Of a stretch of 64,000 nucleotides of DNA, positions 46,403 through 58,041 are shown in pieces (position 1 is the first letter of the stretch; each line of letters opens with the position of its first letter). Under the pieces are notes generated by a model. The model did no database searches. It worked only from the letters and a program-made list of their open reading frames with translations, and was not told where the DNA came from. The DNA is from Malus domestica. Its lineage: Eukaryota > Streptophyta > Magnoliopsida > Rosales > Rosaceae. The position numbers and the translations under genes were made by a program. The stretch lies in NCBI RefSeq assembly GCF_042453785.1, contig NC_091665.1:12409501-12473500 (forward strand), given 5' to 3'.

Positions 46403-48215
46403 TGTTGGAAATGTGCCCTAAAACCAATCATATGATGATACTTTACGGACATTTCACATGTTAAACTAATCTAGTTTAATATCAAGGGCAAATATTATTG
46501 TTTTAAACCGTCTCATATAAATGTTATATGCTTAAACGATAAGTCCAAGGAATATGTAATTAGGAGAATGTAATTTAAAGAAGTTAGATTCATGAGACCA
46601 TTCTCTTTCGTATACATATCCTAAACGTTCCTGATCATAGGATTGCCAATTGGGCATTGACAGTCCGTTAAGATCAGTGCGTGCTGTGTCTTCTCTCAGG
46701 AAGAGTGACTGGTCTCGAGTCATTGGTGTGATTGACACCAAGACAAGCATGTAGGTTCTCAATAGAGAATGAGTCCACTGAACACGATCAACGGTGAGTT
46801 CTCATACTCATGTCACATGAGAACTCATGGTTGGGATAATGCAAAGTAGTCATTTGACCTGAGGCATCATAGTTGTCTTGTGGTTAGGTCCTTGATCTTT
46901 GATTATGTCAAAGTCACTCCGTCAAAGGGTGTCCACGACATAGTTGGGGTTAAGCCACTTAGCCATGGAGGCAAGTGAATGCGCAACAAGAGATCTCTAA
47001 CCTTCAAACTGTTTGAGGGAGAATACTCTATGATATGATTAAGAATCTCTGGCCAGAGTATGAATGAGATTTAGGAAGTCGTTCCAAGTCACATTCAAGG
47101 TAATCATATAAGTAAGAGAATCACATTGGATAGTAGACATGAATAAACTATCAAACCAAATAATGTGGTCAAGAGTATTGTATTAGAGAAAGACCGTATT
47201 GCATTGTAATCCTAAAATGAATAGGTTCTCTACCTCTTCTGATTAGCTTAGGTAACCATGACATACTGCTAGGTGTCACTCATGGTTTGTGGAAGCCCTA
47301 AACGTGTATAATCACTAAAGGTAGAATTGAAAGTAAGTTTCAATTCACAATCGATTTGAAAGAGTTCTAATCGCCCACTGCCTCGCTAAAAGGAACCTAA
47401 TGGATCGTACACTGCGTAAGGTAGAGATTGAAGAAATAACGGAGATGAGTAAGGATAATTAAATGGTTTAATTATTTATGGCGAGGATTAATTAATATGT
47501 TAATTAATCAAACGAATAAAGTTCGTTAAAGACCTCGGGTTAGATTTGGGCCGCAAGGCCCAATGGGATTTGAATGTCAAGCCCATTAACTCAAGTTGTA
47601 TGACAACTTGAATAAACAAAGGGCTTGAAAGTCCAATAAACCCTTAAGGCCGGCCAAATAGAGGAGGGTAGTGAACTTGCTTTAATTGCAAGTTTGCCAC
47701 TCCATTGTGAGGTGGTATAAAGGTAACTTTATAGCCATTTCATCCTTAGGGTTTCTTTTGGAGAAAATTGGAGAGAACATGTCTCTCCCTTTCTCTCTAA
47801 GAGGCCGGCCCCCTTGGAGGAGATTAGCTAGCAATCTCTCATCCTCCAAGGTCACTTCTCTCTTCTTCAAGTCTCTTCTTGGTGTGGAAAAATTAGAGGT
47901 TCTCTATTTTGAGAACTTGGAGAATCTTTTCTACCATCCTCCTCCAAGAAATCGATGGATCTTAGAAGCAATGAATGAAGGCCCTCTCCTTGGGTGATTA
48001 GCCTTTGCTTATGCAAAGAGGAATCAACAAAGGTATAATATTTCTCAACTCACTTTGTTCTTGAGTTGAGTCATGGTTCACCTAACTACTAGGCTTTGAA
48101 TTTCATGGGTAATGTTTTGTTTTTGAGTGCATACAAGCATGATTCCGCCTTTAATTGTTAATTGCATGCTATAGATGTTGCTTAAATGAACATTTTTTTC
48201 ACAAAATTTCCTTCA
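46403..48215 (+). mobile_element. Solo LTR, 1.8 kb, unassigned family
   Basis: Starts TGTTGGAAATGTGCCC and ends TTTCCTTCA, with target duplication TATAT at 46398-46402 and 48216-48220. No primer site or polyprotein is attached. A low-complexity TATAT duplication is weaker evidence than the others in this window, but TG and CA ends coincide with it. Reading frames within are not supported as genes. Confidence 0.7.
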
Positions 48216-48220
48216 TATAT

Positions 48221-48725
48221 ATCTTTATTTATACTACTACAAAATAACCCTAAAAGGTCTTAGAATAAAACTAGGAAGCATAATAAAATAATAAAATAGA
48301 AAATAAAAAGTTTCCTATTTGAACTAAAATTCGAAGTTCTCAGAAAATTAGTCTTTTGACCAAACAAATCAACTCCAATTTGGTCCCAAAAGGCTCTTTT
48401 GAAAGCTGAAGATGTCCCCTACAAATCCTCAGAAGGAATCTTCCTCAAAATATGCCATATTGACCTTCAAAATGCCTAAAACGTCCAAAAACGTTAATTT
48501 GGGAAAGCTGCACACTAGGTCTTTATTGCATCACCACGGTCAAATGGCTTGGTAGAAAAATCTGAAATTTTGATGCAATCATCTTGAAAGAATCACAAAC
48601 ATCCTCCAATTAGAATCACTCCTAAATTCATCCATTTGTTCACATTTTTCTCTAGAGGAAGTCGAATATCCAACATTGAAAATATAATCCAAAGTATCAA
48701 AATTTCACAAAATAACCAATAAATT
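48221..48725. other. Continuation of AT-rich repeat-like DNA, no gene
   Basis: About 500 bp; probably the same unit as 45843-46397, split by the solo LTR. No coding sequence seen. Confidence 0.35.
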
Positions 48726-48799
48726 ATAGGGAACTTTAACGAAAAGTTCCTGGTACTGTTCACTTTAACGAAAAACCACATTTTTACACTAAAAAGTTT
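48726..48799. mobile_element. MITE fragment with repeated CTTTAACGAAAA
   Basis: Contains two copies of CTTTAACGAAAA (near 48735 and 48763) separated by GTACTGTTCA, a pattern I recognise from an abundant MITE in rose-family genomes. It ends abruptly next to an inverted CACTA fragment. Confidence 0.5.
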
Positions 48800-48829
48800 A
48801 CAATGTCATGTCGCAATTGATTAACGTCC
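48800..48829 (-). repeat. 30-bp inverted TNP2 fragment at a breakpoint
   Basis: On the minus strand this matches the TNP2 segment at 35373-35402 (codons DVNQLRHDIV) at 29 of 30 bases. The forward-strand TNP2 sequence that should follow it starts only 18 bp further on, at 48848. It is thus an inverted copy of the immediately preceding codons. Confidence 0.8.
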
Positions 48830-48847
48830 TTTTTATACAAAAATTTC

Positions 48848-50326
48848 ATGCAAGATTAAGATGATATTCCCTTAAGCTTTCTTCACAAGTATGATCCACG
48901 TGATGGTTCACTTGCCCGAAGAGGCATTGCTTGTTAGTCATGTCAACTATTGTTGGATGTATCCAATAGAAAGGTATATAATCCTCATCATTTGTTTATG
49001 CATCATTAGCCCACGCTTACTAATTTGTATCATATTGTTTTATGTTGGCAGGCTTCTCGGGGAGCTAGAAAAAGTGTACGCAATAGGGCGAAGCCCAAAT
49101 GATCAATTATAGAGGCTTGGGTTCAATATGGGTTGCTTACTATCTGTGGAATGTATTTAAAACATGTGGAGACAACTTTCAATCATCCTTAGTGCAATAA
49201 TGACAGGGGTGTGAGAAAGGGGAAACTTTCTGTTTTTTGCCCAAAAGCGCACGACCCTTTGGAGATCATATACGAGGCGAGTCGTTTTTCAAAAATGACA
49301 TGGAGGTAGCGCATTTGTTTGTACTGAACAATTGTGATAAGATAATGGCATACTTACATGATCATGAAGAGATGATGAACAGCAAACATCCATCACATTT
49401 GTATGCCAAGAAACACCGAGAATTGTTTCCACAGTGGTTTCTCGAATATGTAAGTTATAAGTGTTTTGTATTTGACATGTATATTGCAGTATTTAATTTT
49501 CTCAAACTAACATGTGTATGTTTTTGTATAATATTAAGTGAATAAATTGAAAGCATTGAATTCCCCCACTTACAGTGAAGAGTTATATAACTTGGTGTTA
49601 GGCCCGATTCATGCTGAATTGTTCTCGGATTGCCATGTTAACAGCGTCAAGTTTTTGGGGACTGCATGAGATGACAAGTCATGTAAGCAAAATAGCGGTA
49701 TCCATGTCCCTGGTGGAGGCAAAAGTACGAACATTGATTTCTATGACAAACTAACAACTGTCATGCAATTGCTTTACAAATGCCGATACCAAGTGATCAT
49801 GTTTAATTGTTAATGGTTTGATACAAACCCAAATAGGCAGGGCAGTGTTAAAATCGACCATAGCTTACTATCTGTGAACATTAACAGAACTATGTACGAT
49901 GACGACCCTTACATTTTGGCAAACATGGCAAAACAGATTGTATATCTAGATGACCCTATAGCCGAGAGACGTTGGAAAGTTATTCAGAAGATGGATCAAA
50001 GGAACGTGTATGTTATACCAGAACAAGACCCAACTGATGACGACGTCGACAACGTTGCAGACCAACGTTTAGAATCTTCAATGGAAAATGATGCGGAAAC
50101 ACTTTGAGATACAAATCTTATCCAAAACCCGTTTCAGATAGAATGAGTGTCTACAATCAAAATACTGATTCAGTCAATTACAATTGACCTAAGTGATCTT
50201 CCGCGATACAATGTTGCAGTGGACCCGAACGATGATTGTGACGTAGTTATTGAGGAGGAAGATTGGGAGACAGAAAATGATGATAGCGACGCTAGCAAAA
50301 GTTATTATAGTTCTGATGATGAATAA
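48848..50326 (+). pseudogene. CACTA TNP2 transposase, C-terminal part, broken
   Basis: Begins CKIKMIFP, overlapping by about 21 bp with the end of the N-terminal part at 35412-35432. It continues through VMVHLPEEA, WMYPIERY, an intron-like gap, then FGDHIRGESFFKNDMEVAH, FVLNNCDKIMAYLHDHEE, YAKKHRELFPQWFLEY, GPIHAELF, and SVNINRTMYDDDPYILANMAKQIVYLDDP to an acidic end and TAA at 50324. These are the DUF4218 and DUF4216 parts of TNP2 proteins. Several stops (for example TAG at 49110, TGA near 50105) and shifts break it. It begins the second CACTA body, which runs to about 55857. Confidence 0.82.
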
Positions 50327-50650
50327 TGCAATTTATTTGCAACTTGCCATGTAAAACATAGTAAATGAAATTTTTTGTAATTTAATTATCTTATGTTATA
50401 AATAAATTGGTTTTATTTGAATAAATATGGTTATTTGAATAAATATGAATTTTAAAAAATTTAACCGGGTAAATTAAAATTTTTAGCTCATTGCACGACG
50501 AACAAAATATTATTCATCACGCGAATGGCATTTGTGTGACAATTAATTACTCTTCGTCATGTAATGAGCTGAAAATTGGGCGCGCATGAAAATAATTTCG
50601 TGAAAATTTGAATTTATTGCGCGACGAATATCTTATGTTCCTCGCACAAT
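50327..50650. repeat. CACTA intergenic block with GCGCGACGAA motifs
   Basis: After the TNP2 stop there is AT-rich DNA and then motif pairs TTGCACGACGAA (50492) and CATCACGCGAA (50515), then TTGCGCGACGAATA (50617) and TCCTCGCACAATA (50640). They lie between the two CACTA genes, not only at element ends. Confidence 0.55.
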
Positions 50651-50745
50651 AACCTCGGGATTAAACTGAAATCGCAAACACTTTCCCACTTTCCCCTCAC
50701 CTCTCCTCTCTGTAAACTCTCCCTCATCTCTTCCTCCTCAGGCAG

Positions 50746-50818
50746 CCCTCTCTCTTCCTCCTCCGTCACCCCCCTCTCTTCCTCCTCCGGCACCCCCCTC
50801 TCTTTCTCCTCCGACAAC
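50746..50818 (+). repeat. 24-bp CT-rich tandem repeat
   Basis: Three 24-bp units of the type CTCTCTTCCTCCTCCGTCAC (third unit diverged) follow a general CT-rich tract from 50690. It is probably 5' leader of the CACTA second gene. A Glu-rich reading frame on the other strand is a by-product of the repeat. Confidence 0.7.
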
Positions 50819-50829
50819 CTTATCTCTTC

Positions 50830-53206
50830 CTCGTCCAACAACGCTCACCCTCTCAGGTAAATTTCAATTTACTTAACTCTAGTCAAATTAGGAATTAGGG
50901 TTCTAATGTTTTGAATAATTGCTTTGATTTGATCATTACTTTGAATTCTAGAACTAGGGGTCTAATCTGACCAGGAAGAATGGGTTCTAAAATCCACATC
51001 TTTTTTTGCATTTTCTGTTTGGTTTCCTAGAAAATTTAGGGAGATGAGAAAAAGTAGATTCATTTTTTACTTTTTATAACTGGTCAAGCTAAGCTCATGC
51101 AACCAAAATGCTAAAAACCCAGTTGACCTTTTCCTTTTCAAGAAAGTATAAATACGCGATTCACTTTTCAATTTGTTTTTAATGTGCATTTGGTTTAGCT
51201 TCTGATTGAAACACATCATAAAGTAGCAAAATTTCCTATTATGCTTATGAGGTTCAAGTTGTGGAGAATACTTGTGTTTGTTTCAACCTTTCGTTGCCGA
51301 TGAATTTACTTTTCCATTTTTGGTAGGATTCATGTTCAAGTTTCTTCATGAGATTCTTTCAATCTTACAACTATCTTAGGTTGTTCATATCGTATTGTGT
51401 AATTCTTCAGGTTTGTTTGAATTTACAGAGTTTTTTTATACAAGCAGTATTTGGGGAGGGAAAATCGAACTTAGGATCTCAGGCGCAAGGGTAAATTCTC
51501 TTAACCGCTGAACCCCTGCCATCTGAACCTTTAACTTGAACTATGGTGGCTTATGGCTTGATCTGAAGCCATATAAATATATGTTCTTTGATGCATTGAT
51601 TATATGTACATTTATTATATGTCCTTTGTGTCTAATTGAATGTATGTATGCCATGGCAGTTTTTTGTATATTTTTGTAAATCTCTGTTGGTTTCTTATAT
51701 TGCGTGGAATGCAGATTGCAATAATGCAATATCTGCATGCACATTTGTCAGTTTTTCTTGTTTTCTTTCGTTCGGTTAATGTTAGAGCTTGTGTTGTTGT
51801 GTAATAGAGGTTGTTTTTAGATTCAGTTTTCATCCTAGTAGGAAGAATAGGAAATCTGCTTCAAATTTGATTTAATATTCCTATTAAATTGATTTCTCTT
51901 AAGTGGTGTTTTAATTAGGAATTGTGTTGTCATTTAGTAATAGTCGTTTAATGTAATATATTGGGCTAGCAACTTGTGTTTGTAGTTCTTATGGTTGCTG
52001 GCTAGCCTCTCTAAATTATCGAACTATCTAGTCCAAAAGATTGTTTCTTTTCTGAATGCTTCACTAGTTTCCATGCCATTCCGACTTTTGGTTTTCATTC
52101 CGGACTAGATAATTTTGTGATTGCATAATTTTGTGGTTGCCAATATTTGTTTATAGTACTTTATGTCAACGTATCAAACTTGTTTACATTATCGTGGTAT
52201 TTAATTGTAAGTCACTTAGGTGTGAATCTAACACGATATTAGAACAATTCAAATCTTTATGAAATGATATTACAAGTGGAGAACACAAAGTCCTATTTGA
52301 CTGACTTTTATGATCTCAAGCTTTAAAGAAAAATAGTTCAAATCCCAAAACCTATATTTGTGGTAGAATAGTTCTTGAACTTGTCACGTTTACAGTTATT
52401 AAAACGCCCAAGACTGTTTTAGGGATCATGATTTCCAATGCTCAAAACATGGATTAGTGGTTCAACTTTGCCTTAGTTAACAACATAATTGATATTTTAA
52501 CAACATAAGTTTTTATCTTCATAAAGTTGGTTTGTTGAATTTGCATTGGGAATCCCTATGTTAGGTTTTCACTTGGTCAGATTAGGGATAAGAGATTTCT
52601 GCCGTCTTTTCTGGGTGGGTTTTGAAGCTACATTCTTTTGTTAGGATATGCTTGGAAATTTTTTGTATTATGTCCTTGTTTTGTTGTAGTTTCTGTGTTG
52701 TCACATGGCATTATTTCTCTTTGCTTGCTAGTTTTGGGTGTACTAATTCTTCTCTGTACAATTTTTTTCCTTCACAAAAGACTCACCAATTATTTTACCT
52801 TGTTCCATCAATTATATTCTTCAACATGTATCAACTAGGAAACAATGGATGCCAATTTTCTATTTACCTTATAATATGTCTGGTGTACTAGAATTTCATC
52901 ACAATTCAACTCTAGGGTGATGATATGCTGTCAAATTTGAGTACTGTTTTGATTCTAAATGTGCTTTGTTTTATTTTTCTTGAATTTCAAATACTTGGAA
53001 AATGATTGTCGGTGTTCATGTTTTACACTTGTGTTTTGTTATAAGTTAAGGAGTTGGTGCTTTGTCAAGGTCAAGTAGCATGAGAAATATGTTTGTGCTG
53101 CCAACTATGGTTTGCAATTTATATGTAAATGTAATATAGAGAATAAGCACTAGATTTGGCACGTTAACTTCAATGAATAGGCACTAAATTTTTCCTAATT
53201 GTACAG
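50830..53206 (+). other. Probable long first intron of the CACTA second gene
   Basis: An exon-edge-like CTCAGGTAAAT at about 50847 is followed by 2.35 kb of T-rich, intron-like DNA, ending at TTGTACAG just before the ATG at 53207. I see no independent gene or repeat boundary in it. The intron interpretation rests on composition and splice-like ends. Confidence 0.4.
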
Positions 53207-55433
53207 ATGTCGTAGCTTATTAGAAGTCATAAGGCGATGATGACTGCACCCCGTCCGATTCCCTCGTCTTTTATTTCAGCTGCCACTGCTCCAACAGATA
53301 TGGAGCCCAGACTGGTTAATTCGGTTGATGCGGCTGATGCAGTTGCTCCCCAGTCCTCCCAGACGCCGACATCATCAGCCTCTGCAGTTACGCTACTAGC
53401 TGTTAGCGCCAAGCATGGTCACCACCGCCCCCACACACCCAACATGACATCGATATCCACTACAGATGCCTCGGGGTCCCAACCAGGTAAACATATGATA
53501 AATGCAATAACTGCTCGAATAAATCTCTTATGCTAAATTTTGTCAATATTTATATTGCTAATCAAATTTTCCGTATTTTGTTATCGGTGGTTGATATAAA
53601 TGATTCTATTTGTTGGAGCATGAATGCTAATGGTCAATTTACTATCAACCCTACGAATTGAATTCAAAATAATGTAGCAACAAATAACAAAAAAACTGAG
53701 TTGCTAAATAGAATGTGGATGTTAAATGTTCCTCCTCCGATTAAAATTTTTAGTTGGCTTTGATTTTGGATAGGTTAGAAACTAGATATACACTATGTAA
53801 TATTTCACTTGGCATCCACTACTGAAGTATTCAATTGTGATTGTTGTTGGATATCATATATTATTCATTACAATATCTAGGGCTTGGGAATTGTTACAAT
53901 TTTAGGGGAGATTCTACTGGAATTTTAGTTTTATTTGTTGTGTTTGAATGTTTTTTTATTTTTTGCAGCAAAGAAAAATAATCGGGGACCTTGTTGCCAG
54001 TTGAAGATGGCGAAGGTCACCCAGGTGACCAACAAACGTATCACGATAGGATAAGACGACCGGCATCGGGCTGCACCAACGGCAAAGCAGCATAGTGCAT
54101 TAGCCCACGGCATTGGTCACGTCATTCGAACCTATTGCCCTATGCAATGGAAGTCTTGGAAGGCAATGTCGGACGATGTGAGGATAAAGGTGCACGCATA
54201 GTTGTCGGTAACATCAACGACGACGTTAGGGTATGTAATTAATTTGTTACATTGTAGACGAACTACAATTTCGACAACATCAACGACAATATGTTGGCGT
54301 ACGTCAACGGGCTCTTCGTTGAATGGTACAAGCAGTGGAAGAGCGACCTGCACCAATATTTTGAGACATTTGATGATTTACAGGTCGCTCTTGAGGAGGG
54401 TTGCCAGAAGGAGTTTGAGGACCAAGAAGATAATTAGGTGTGGCTCTACAGTCATTTTCAGGAGCTCGGCTATGTAGTACGTTTTTTATATTAAGTTTAA
54501 AAGTATTATACGTTTCTTACTAATGTTTATTGATTTTTTTTATATTTCATTTAAATTAGAACTAATACGTTTGTTTTTTGTATAACAAAAGAAGGCAAAA
54601 GTCAACAAGAGCAATCAGGAGAAGAAGACTCTTCTCCATCATTTCGGCTCGAGACCCTTCTCATATAGGATGGAGGTGCAGCGGCAGGTAATAATAAAGT
54701 TTTTCATATTCAATTTTTAATATATCAATAATATTTTTTTTTCGTACTAACAATTCTCGTATCTTGTTCTACTTAGATAGGTTCAAAATTCTCGGAGATC
54801 AATGTCTTCAGCAACGTTTATGTTCGACCTGGGATGAGTTGGCCGAGTTACTTCATGTAAGTATTCTTCAATTGTAATTACTATCTTACGCATTCAAGTA
54901 TCATGTTTATTATTTGAATGTTATTATTAATATTTTCATGTTATATTACACAGGCGATGATGATGGAGAAGAGGCATTGGGTCTTCAGGAGTCCGCCTAC
55001 CAGCTTCCTCCCGAGACTCCACTCAAGTCTGTGGATCCCCCAGAGGATGCGGGGTTTCAAATCCTTACAGAGACCTTGGATCAGACTCTTGGGCGGAGGT
55101 CAGGGACGTATTATAAGGAGATGAGGAATGCCCGGCGGCAAGAGCCTCTTCATCATTGCAGTCAAAAAGCCAGGTGACAGCTTTGACAACAGAAGTGGCC
55201 AACCTTAGGACTGAGTTGGCCTCGTATAAGAGCCAGATATCACAAATTGTTCAAGCCCTCAGTCAGTCATGCATTCGTCTCCCGAATCTTCATCCGCCGT
55301 CGACATCTAAGCCCTTCCAACCTGTTCATGCCCACAACTTGCTTTATTGACCTCTGAGCCCGTCCCCATCCTCGAAACCTTCCAACCGCCTCCGAATGAC
55401 GACCCTATTGATTATGCCGCATTTGTTTCTTAG
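53207..55433 (+). pseudogene. CACTA second gene (Transposase_24 / Ptta-En-Spm type), broken
   Basis: Exons can be followed: 53207-53486 (Ser/Ala/Pro-rich; a TAG is codon 3, but an ATG at 53237 reopens it), then from 53969 KKNNRGPC, VTNKRITIG, HRAAPTAKQHSALAHGIGH and MQWKSWKAMSDDVR. Next come NYNFDNINDNMLAYVNGLF, YKQWKSDLHQYF, then KKTLLHHFGSRPFSYRME, FSNVYVRPG, FQILTETLDQTLGRRSGTYY, and a coiled-coil-like QVTALTTEVANLRTELASYK end. Stops occur near 54051, 54200 and 54435, and a frame change near 55050. This family accompanies TNP2 in plant CACTA elements and is thought to bind DNA; here it is not functional. Confidence 0.78.
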
Positions 55434-55857
55434 TTTTTTACTCCTTTACATTTTTAACATTTTCCTTGTACATACATTTATATTTATTTAAATAAATTAT
55501 TTTTCTCTTCATTACATTTTTTAATTACAATTGAATTTTATTACAAAATTAAAAAAAAAGAACAATGCTATTACAAAATTAAAAAAAACAGAACAATTGA
55601 ATTTTATTACAAAATTTAACTACGAATACCTTCGTCTCGCAACCCACATTTGTATCCTAGTATTTTGTGCGACGAAGGCTAAACCGTCGCATCGTGTTTT
55701 TGCGACCAATGCTATTGTTCGTTGCGCAAAGTCTTTCTTCATGATCTTTGCGCGACGGATTCTGCGTGACGAAGTTTCCGTCGCGCATACATTTGTGCGA
55801 TGAAATGACACTTTGTGCGACCAACTTTTGTTAGTCGTGCAAATAGTTAAATGTAGT
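55434..55857. repeat. CACTA subterminal region and putative right end
   Basis: Contains a dense set of GCGCGACGAA-type motifs from 55630 to 55850 in both orientations. It ends near TGTAGTAG (55850-55857), close to the expected reverse complement of a CACTA terminus (TGTAGTG). The matching left terminus of this body is missing, so no target duplication can be tested. Confidence 0.5.
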
Positions 55858-56345
55858 AGGTGCTAGGCGGTTGGCCACCCCCTCCCCCCCCCCCCCCCCC
55901 AAATTAGTCCCTATGTGTTTGAAAATTAAGAAAGTGCGATTAGACCTGTTTAGGCATCTGCCTAGCCCGCCAAAACCTCCCTAGGTACCCCACTAGGTCG
56001 CAGCTTTGACCTAGATAGAAGATCAATAACTTTCATTTTACATTTTAATCTTTCAATAAAATGTAAGAGACTTGTTGAATACTTGGATGAACACTCATTA
56101 TATGTTTGCTCCCCATGTTTTCAATATGTTCTAATAATTTATAATTTATATGTCATTTTATTTTGTAATTTATGTATCCCAATATGATTATGTGTGTTTT
56201 TAAAGTTAAATAGACACTTATTTATACGATTTATATTAAATTAACTTAAATCCACTTAGTCCGCCTAAGACCCGCTTAGCCGCCTAGGCGCTAGGCCCCA
56301 ACTGGCCACCCAACTAGCGTCTAGCGTCTTTTAGAACCTTGAGTC
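55858..56345. mobile_element. MITE-like repeat with GCTAGGCG motifs
   Basis: Left side has GTGCTAGGCGGTTGGCCACC; right side has inverted-type CCGCCTAGGCGCTAGGCCCC and GGCCACCC. A run of about 20 C follows the left end (55879-55898). It looks like a palindromic non-autonomous element; I cannot fix its ends or duplication. Confidence 0.4.
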
Positions 56346-56471
56346 CAGTATATATGTAGTATTTCTTTCATGGGTAATGTTAGGGAGACTAAATTTGTAA
56401 GCAAAATTTAGTCAACTATATAACATGGAGGCTGATGATTGTATTATTACCTAAGCATTGATAAATGTGCT

Positions 56472-57199
56472 TGTGGAGCCAAAAATAATCACAAGGCGAG
56501 ACATGAATTTTTGGGTAAAAGAGGACCAAACTACCCTTGAGGTATACCGGGATTTCTACACGCGAGTAGCAGACAATCGTCCTTCAACAAAGTCAAAAAT
56601 GCTCCAAAGAGAGGTAACCAATTCAAGATGTATCTTATCAAATCTCTTTTTGCAAGGTAACCTCCAAAATAGTGTTAATTGGTTAATTAATGGATTAATT
56701 ACCCAATTAATCCATTAATTACCAATTAAATTATACAAATTAACCCAAAAAACTATCAAAAGGCCGGCCACCATTCCCATCCTCACCTTTCTCATTTACT
56801 CTATTTTATTACCCAAATTAAAATAGACATTTATTTTTATAACCACCCATTTATGCCCTTCATATTTAATTAGCCAATAAATTGGCTAATTAAATGAAAA
56901 AATTGAACCCAAAGAACCCTTGAGTGGCCGGCCATCTCTTCTGAAAATTGGGCAAAGCCTACCCCTATGAATAGGCACCCATTCTCACCAAAAAGTCAGG
57001 CCAACACCCTTGCAAAAATCCCAAAATTCTCTAAACAATTTTTCACTCTAAATTCTAACTTTGGCATCGGAGGTTCTTCGGCCAAAGCTCCTCCCCATTC
57101 ATCGTGGAAGCGTGAGGCTTGTGGCCATAACCAAATGTGTTATTTATTTTGTAGGTGCAATTTTGTCCAAGATCAAGGAGGAAGAAATTTGCAACCACA
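56472..57199 (+). mobile_element. Solo LTR of the TGTGGAGCC family, copy 3
   Basis: 728 bp from TGTGGAGCC to TTTGCAACCACA, with exact target duplication GTGCT at 56467-56471 and 57200-57204. It shares GGCCGGCCA and CTTTGGCATCGGAGGTTCTTC phrases with the copies at 21755, 23771 and 61200. Confidence 0.92.
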
Positions 57200-57204
57200 G
57201 TGCT

Positions 57205-58041
57205 CATTCATGTTGGTGACACATCATTTAGTTTACAAATTAATCTTCCTAGCATTAGCCTTTTTTCATATATGTTTATAGGCGTAGCACGGTGGATCCC
57301 ACTTCTAAGAAAGGGAAAATTGTGTAACTTTCATGACATTTTGTCAAAAACAAAAACAAAACAAAAAAACTCTAGAGAAATATTTTAGTTCATCTAAAAC
57401 TTTTATGTGTGACATTTATATTTTTAAACTTATTGACAATTATTACTATGTAGAAATAAGTTTCCAAGACGTACCTAGAAAAATTACAACTTATTACACT
57501 GGAGTTTATTTCTATATATAACTTTCGGTTTTTTATGCTTACAAGGAGGTTATCATTTTATAGAGTATCACACTATTAGGAAGTTTTATTGCATACAATT
57601 TTATAACTATAATCGTCGTCTTCTTTACTTTTCCCCCGGTGTGGTTAATATTGCAGCTCATAAGTTTTCCTTAACCATTTTAAAACTATGTATGGTTACT
57701 TTCTCAAAAAAAAAAAATATATATATATATATCTCACAATATACAGCCAAAGTTTAATCTCAAATATAAGAAATATATAAGACCTCATTTTCTATTTGTA
57801 ATTTTAGGTGCACTGTCGTCATGCCAATGGAGCAAGAGATGTATTTAAATATGGAGCTACACAAAGCATGGAAAAAGTGGAGGTTAAGTTATTACATGCC
57901 CATACATAAAACTACATATTAGTATATTACACAACACAAATTTTAGAATCACTTGATCCTTACTTAACTAGTTTTCAACTACACGAGTCTTCAGATGTGC
58001 CTTACATAACTAGACTAAGTTCTCATTACTTACTAATTATG
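57205..58041. other. AT-rich upstream flank of the BURP remnant
   Basis: Contains a short possible exon at 57808-57882, bounded by TTTTAG and GTTAAG, with one open frame (HCRHANGARDVFKYGAT). It may be an exon of the BURP gene but shows no recognisable signal peptide. The rest has no gene that I can support. Confidence 0.35.

Noticed and set aside
46532-47997. Reading frames within the 1.8-kb solo LTR
   Set aside because: No domain, no conserved start context, and LTR boundaries enclose them.
50614-50841. Glu-rich antisense protein
   Set aside because: It is the reverse reading of a CT-rich 24-bp tandem repeat.
52622-52891. Hydrophobic small membrane protein in the T-rich region
   Set aside because: T-rich intron-like DNA gives Phe/Leu-rich frames by composition; no supporting signal.
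27829-55857. One single CACTA element from 27.8 to 55.9 kb split by later insertions
   Set aside because: The two TNP2 parts overlap by about 21 bp with a mismatch, and a CCD4 exon lies between them, so at least two copies or a complex rearrangement is needed.
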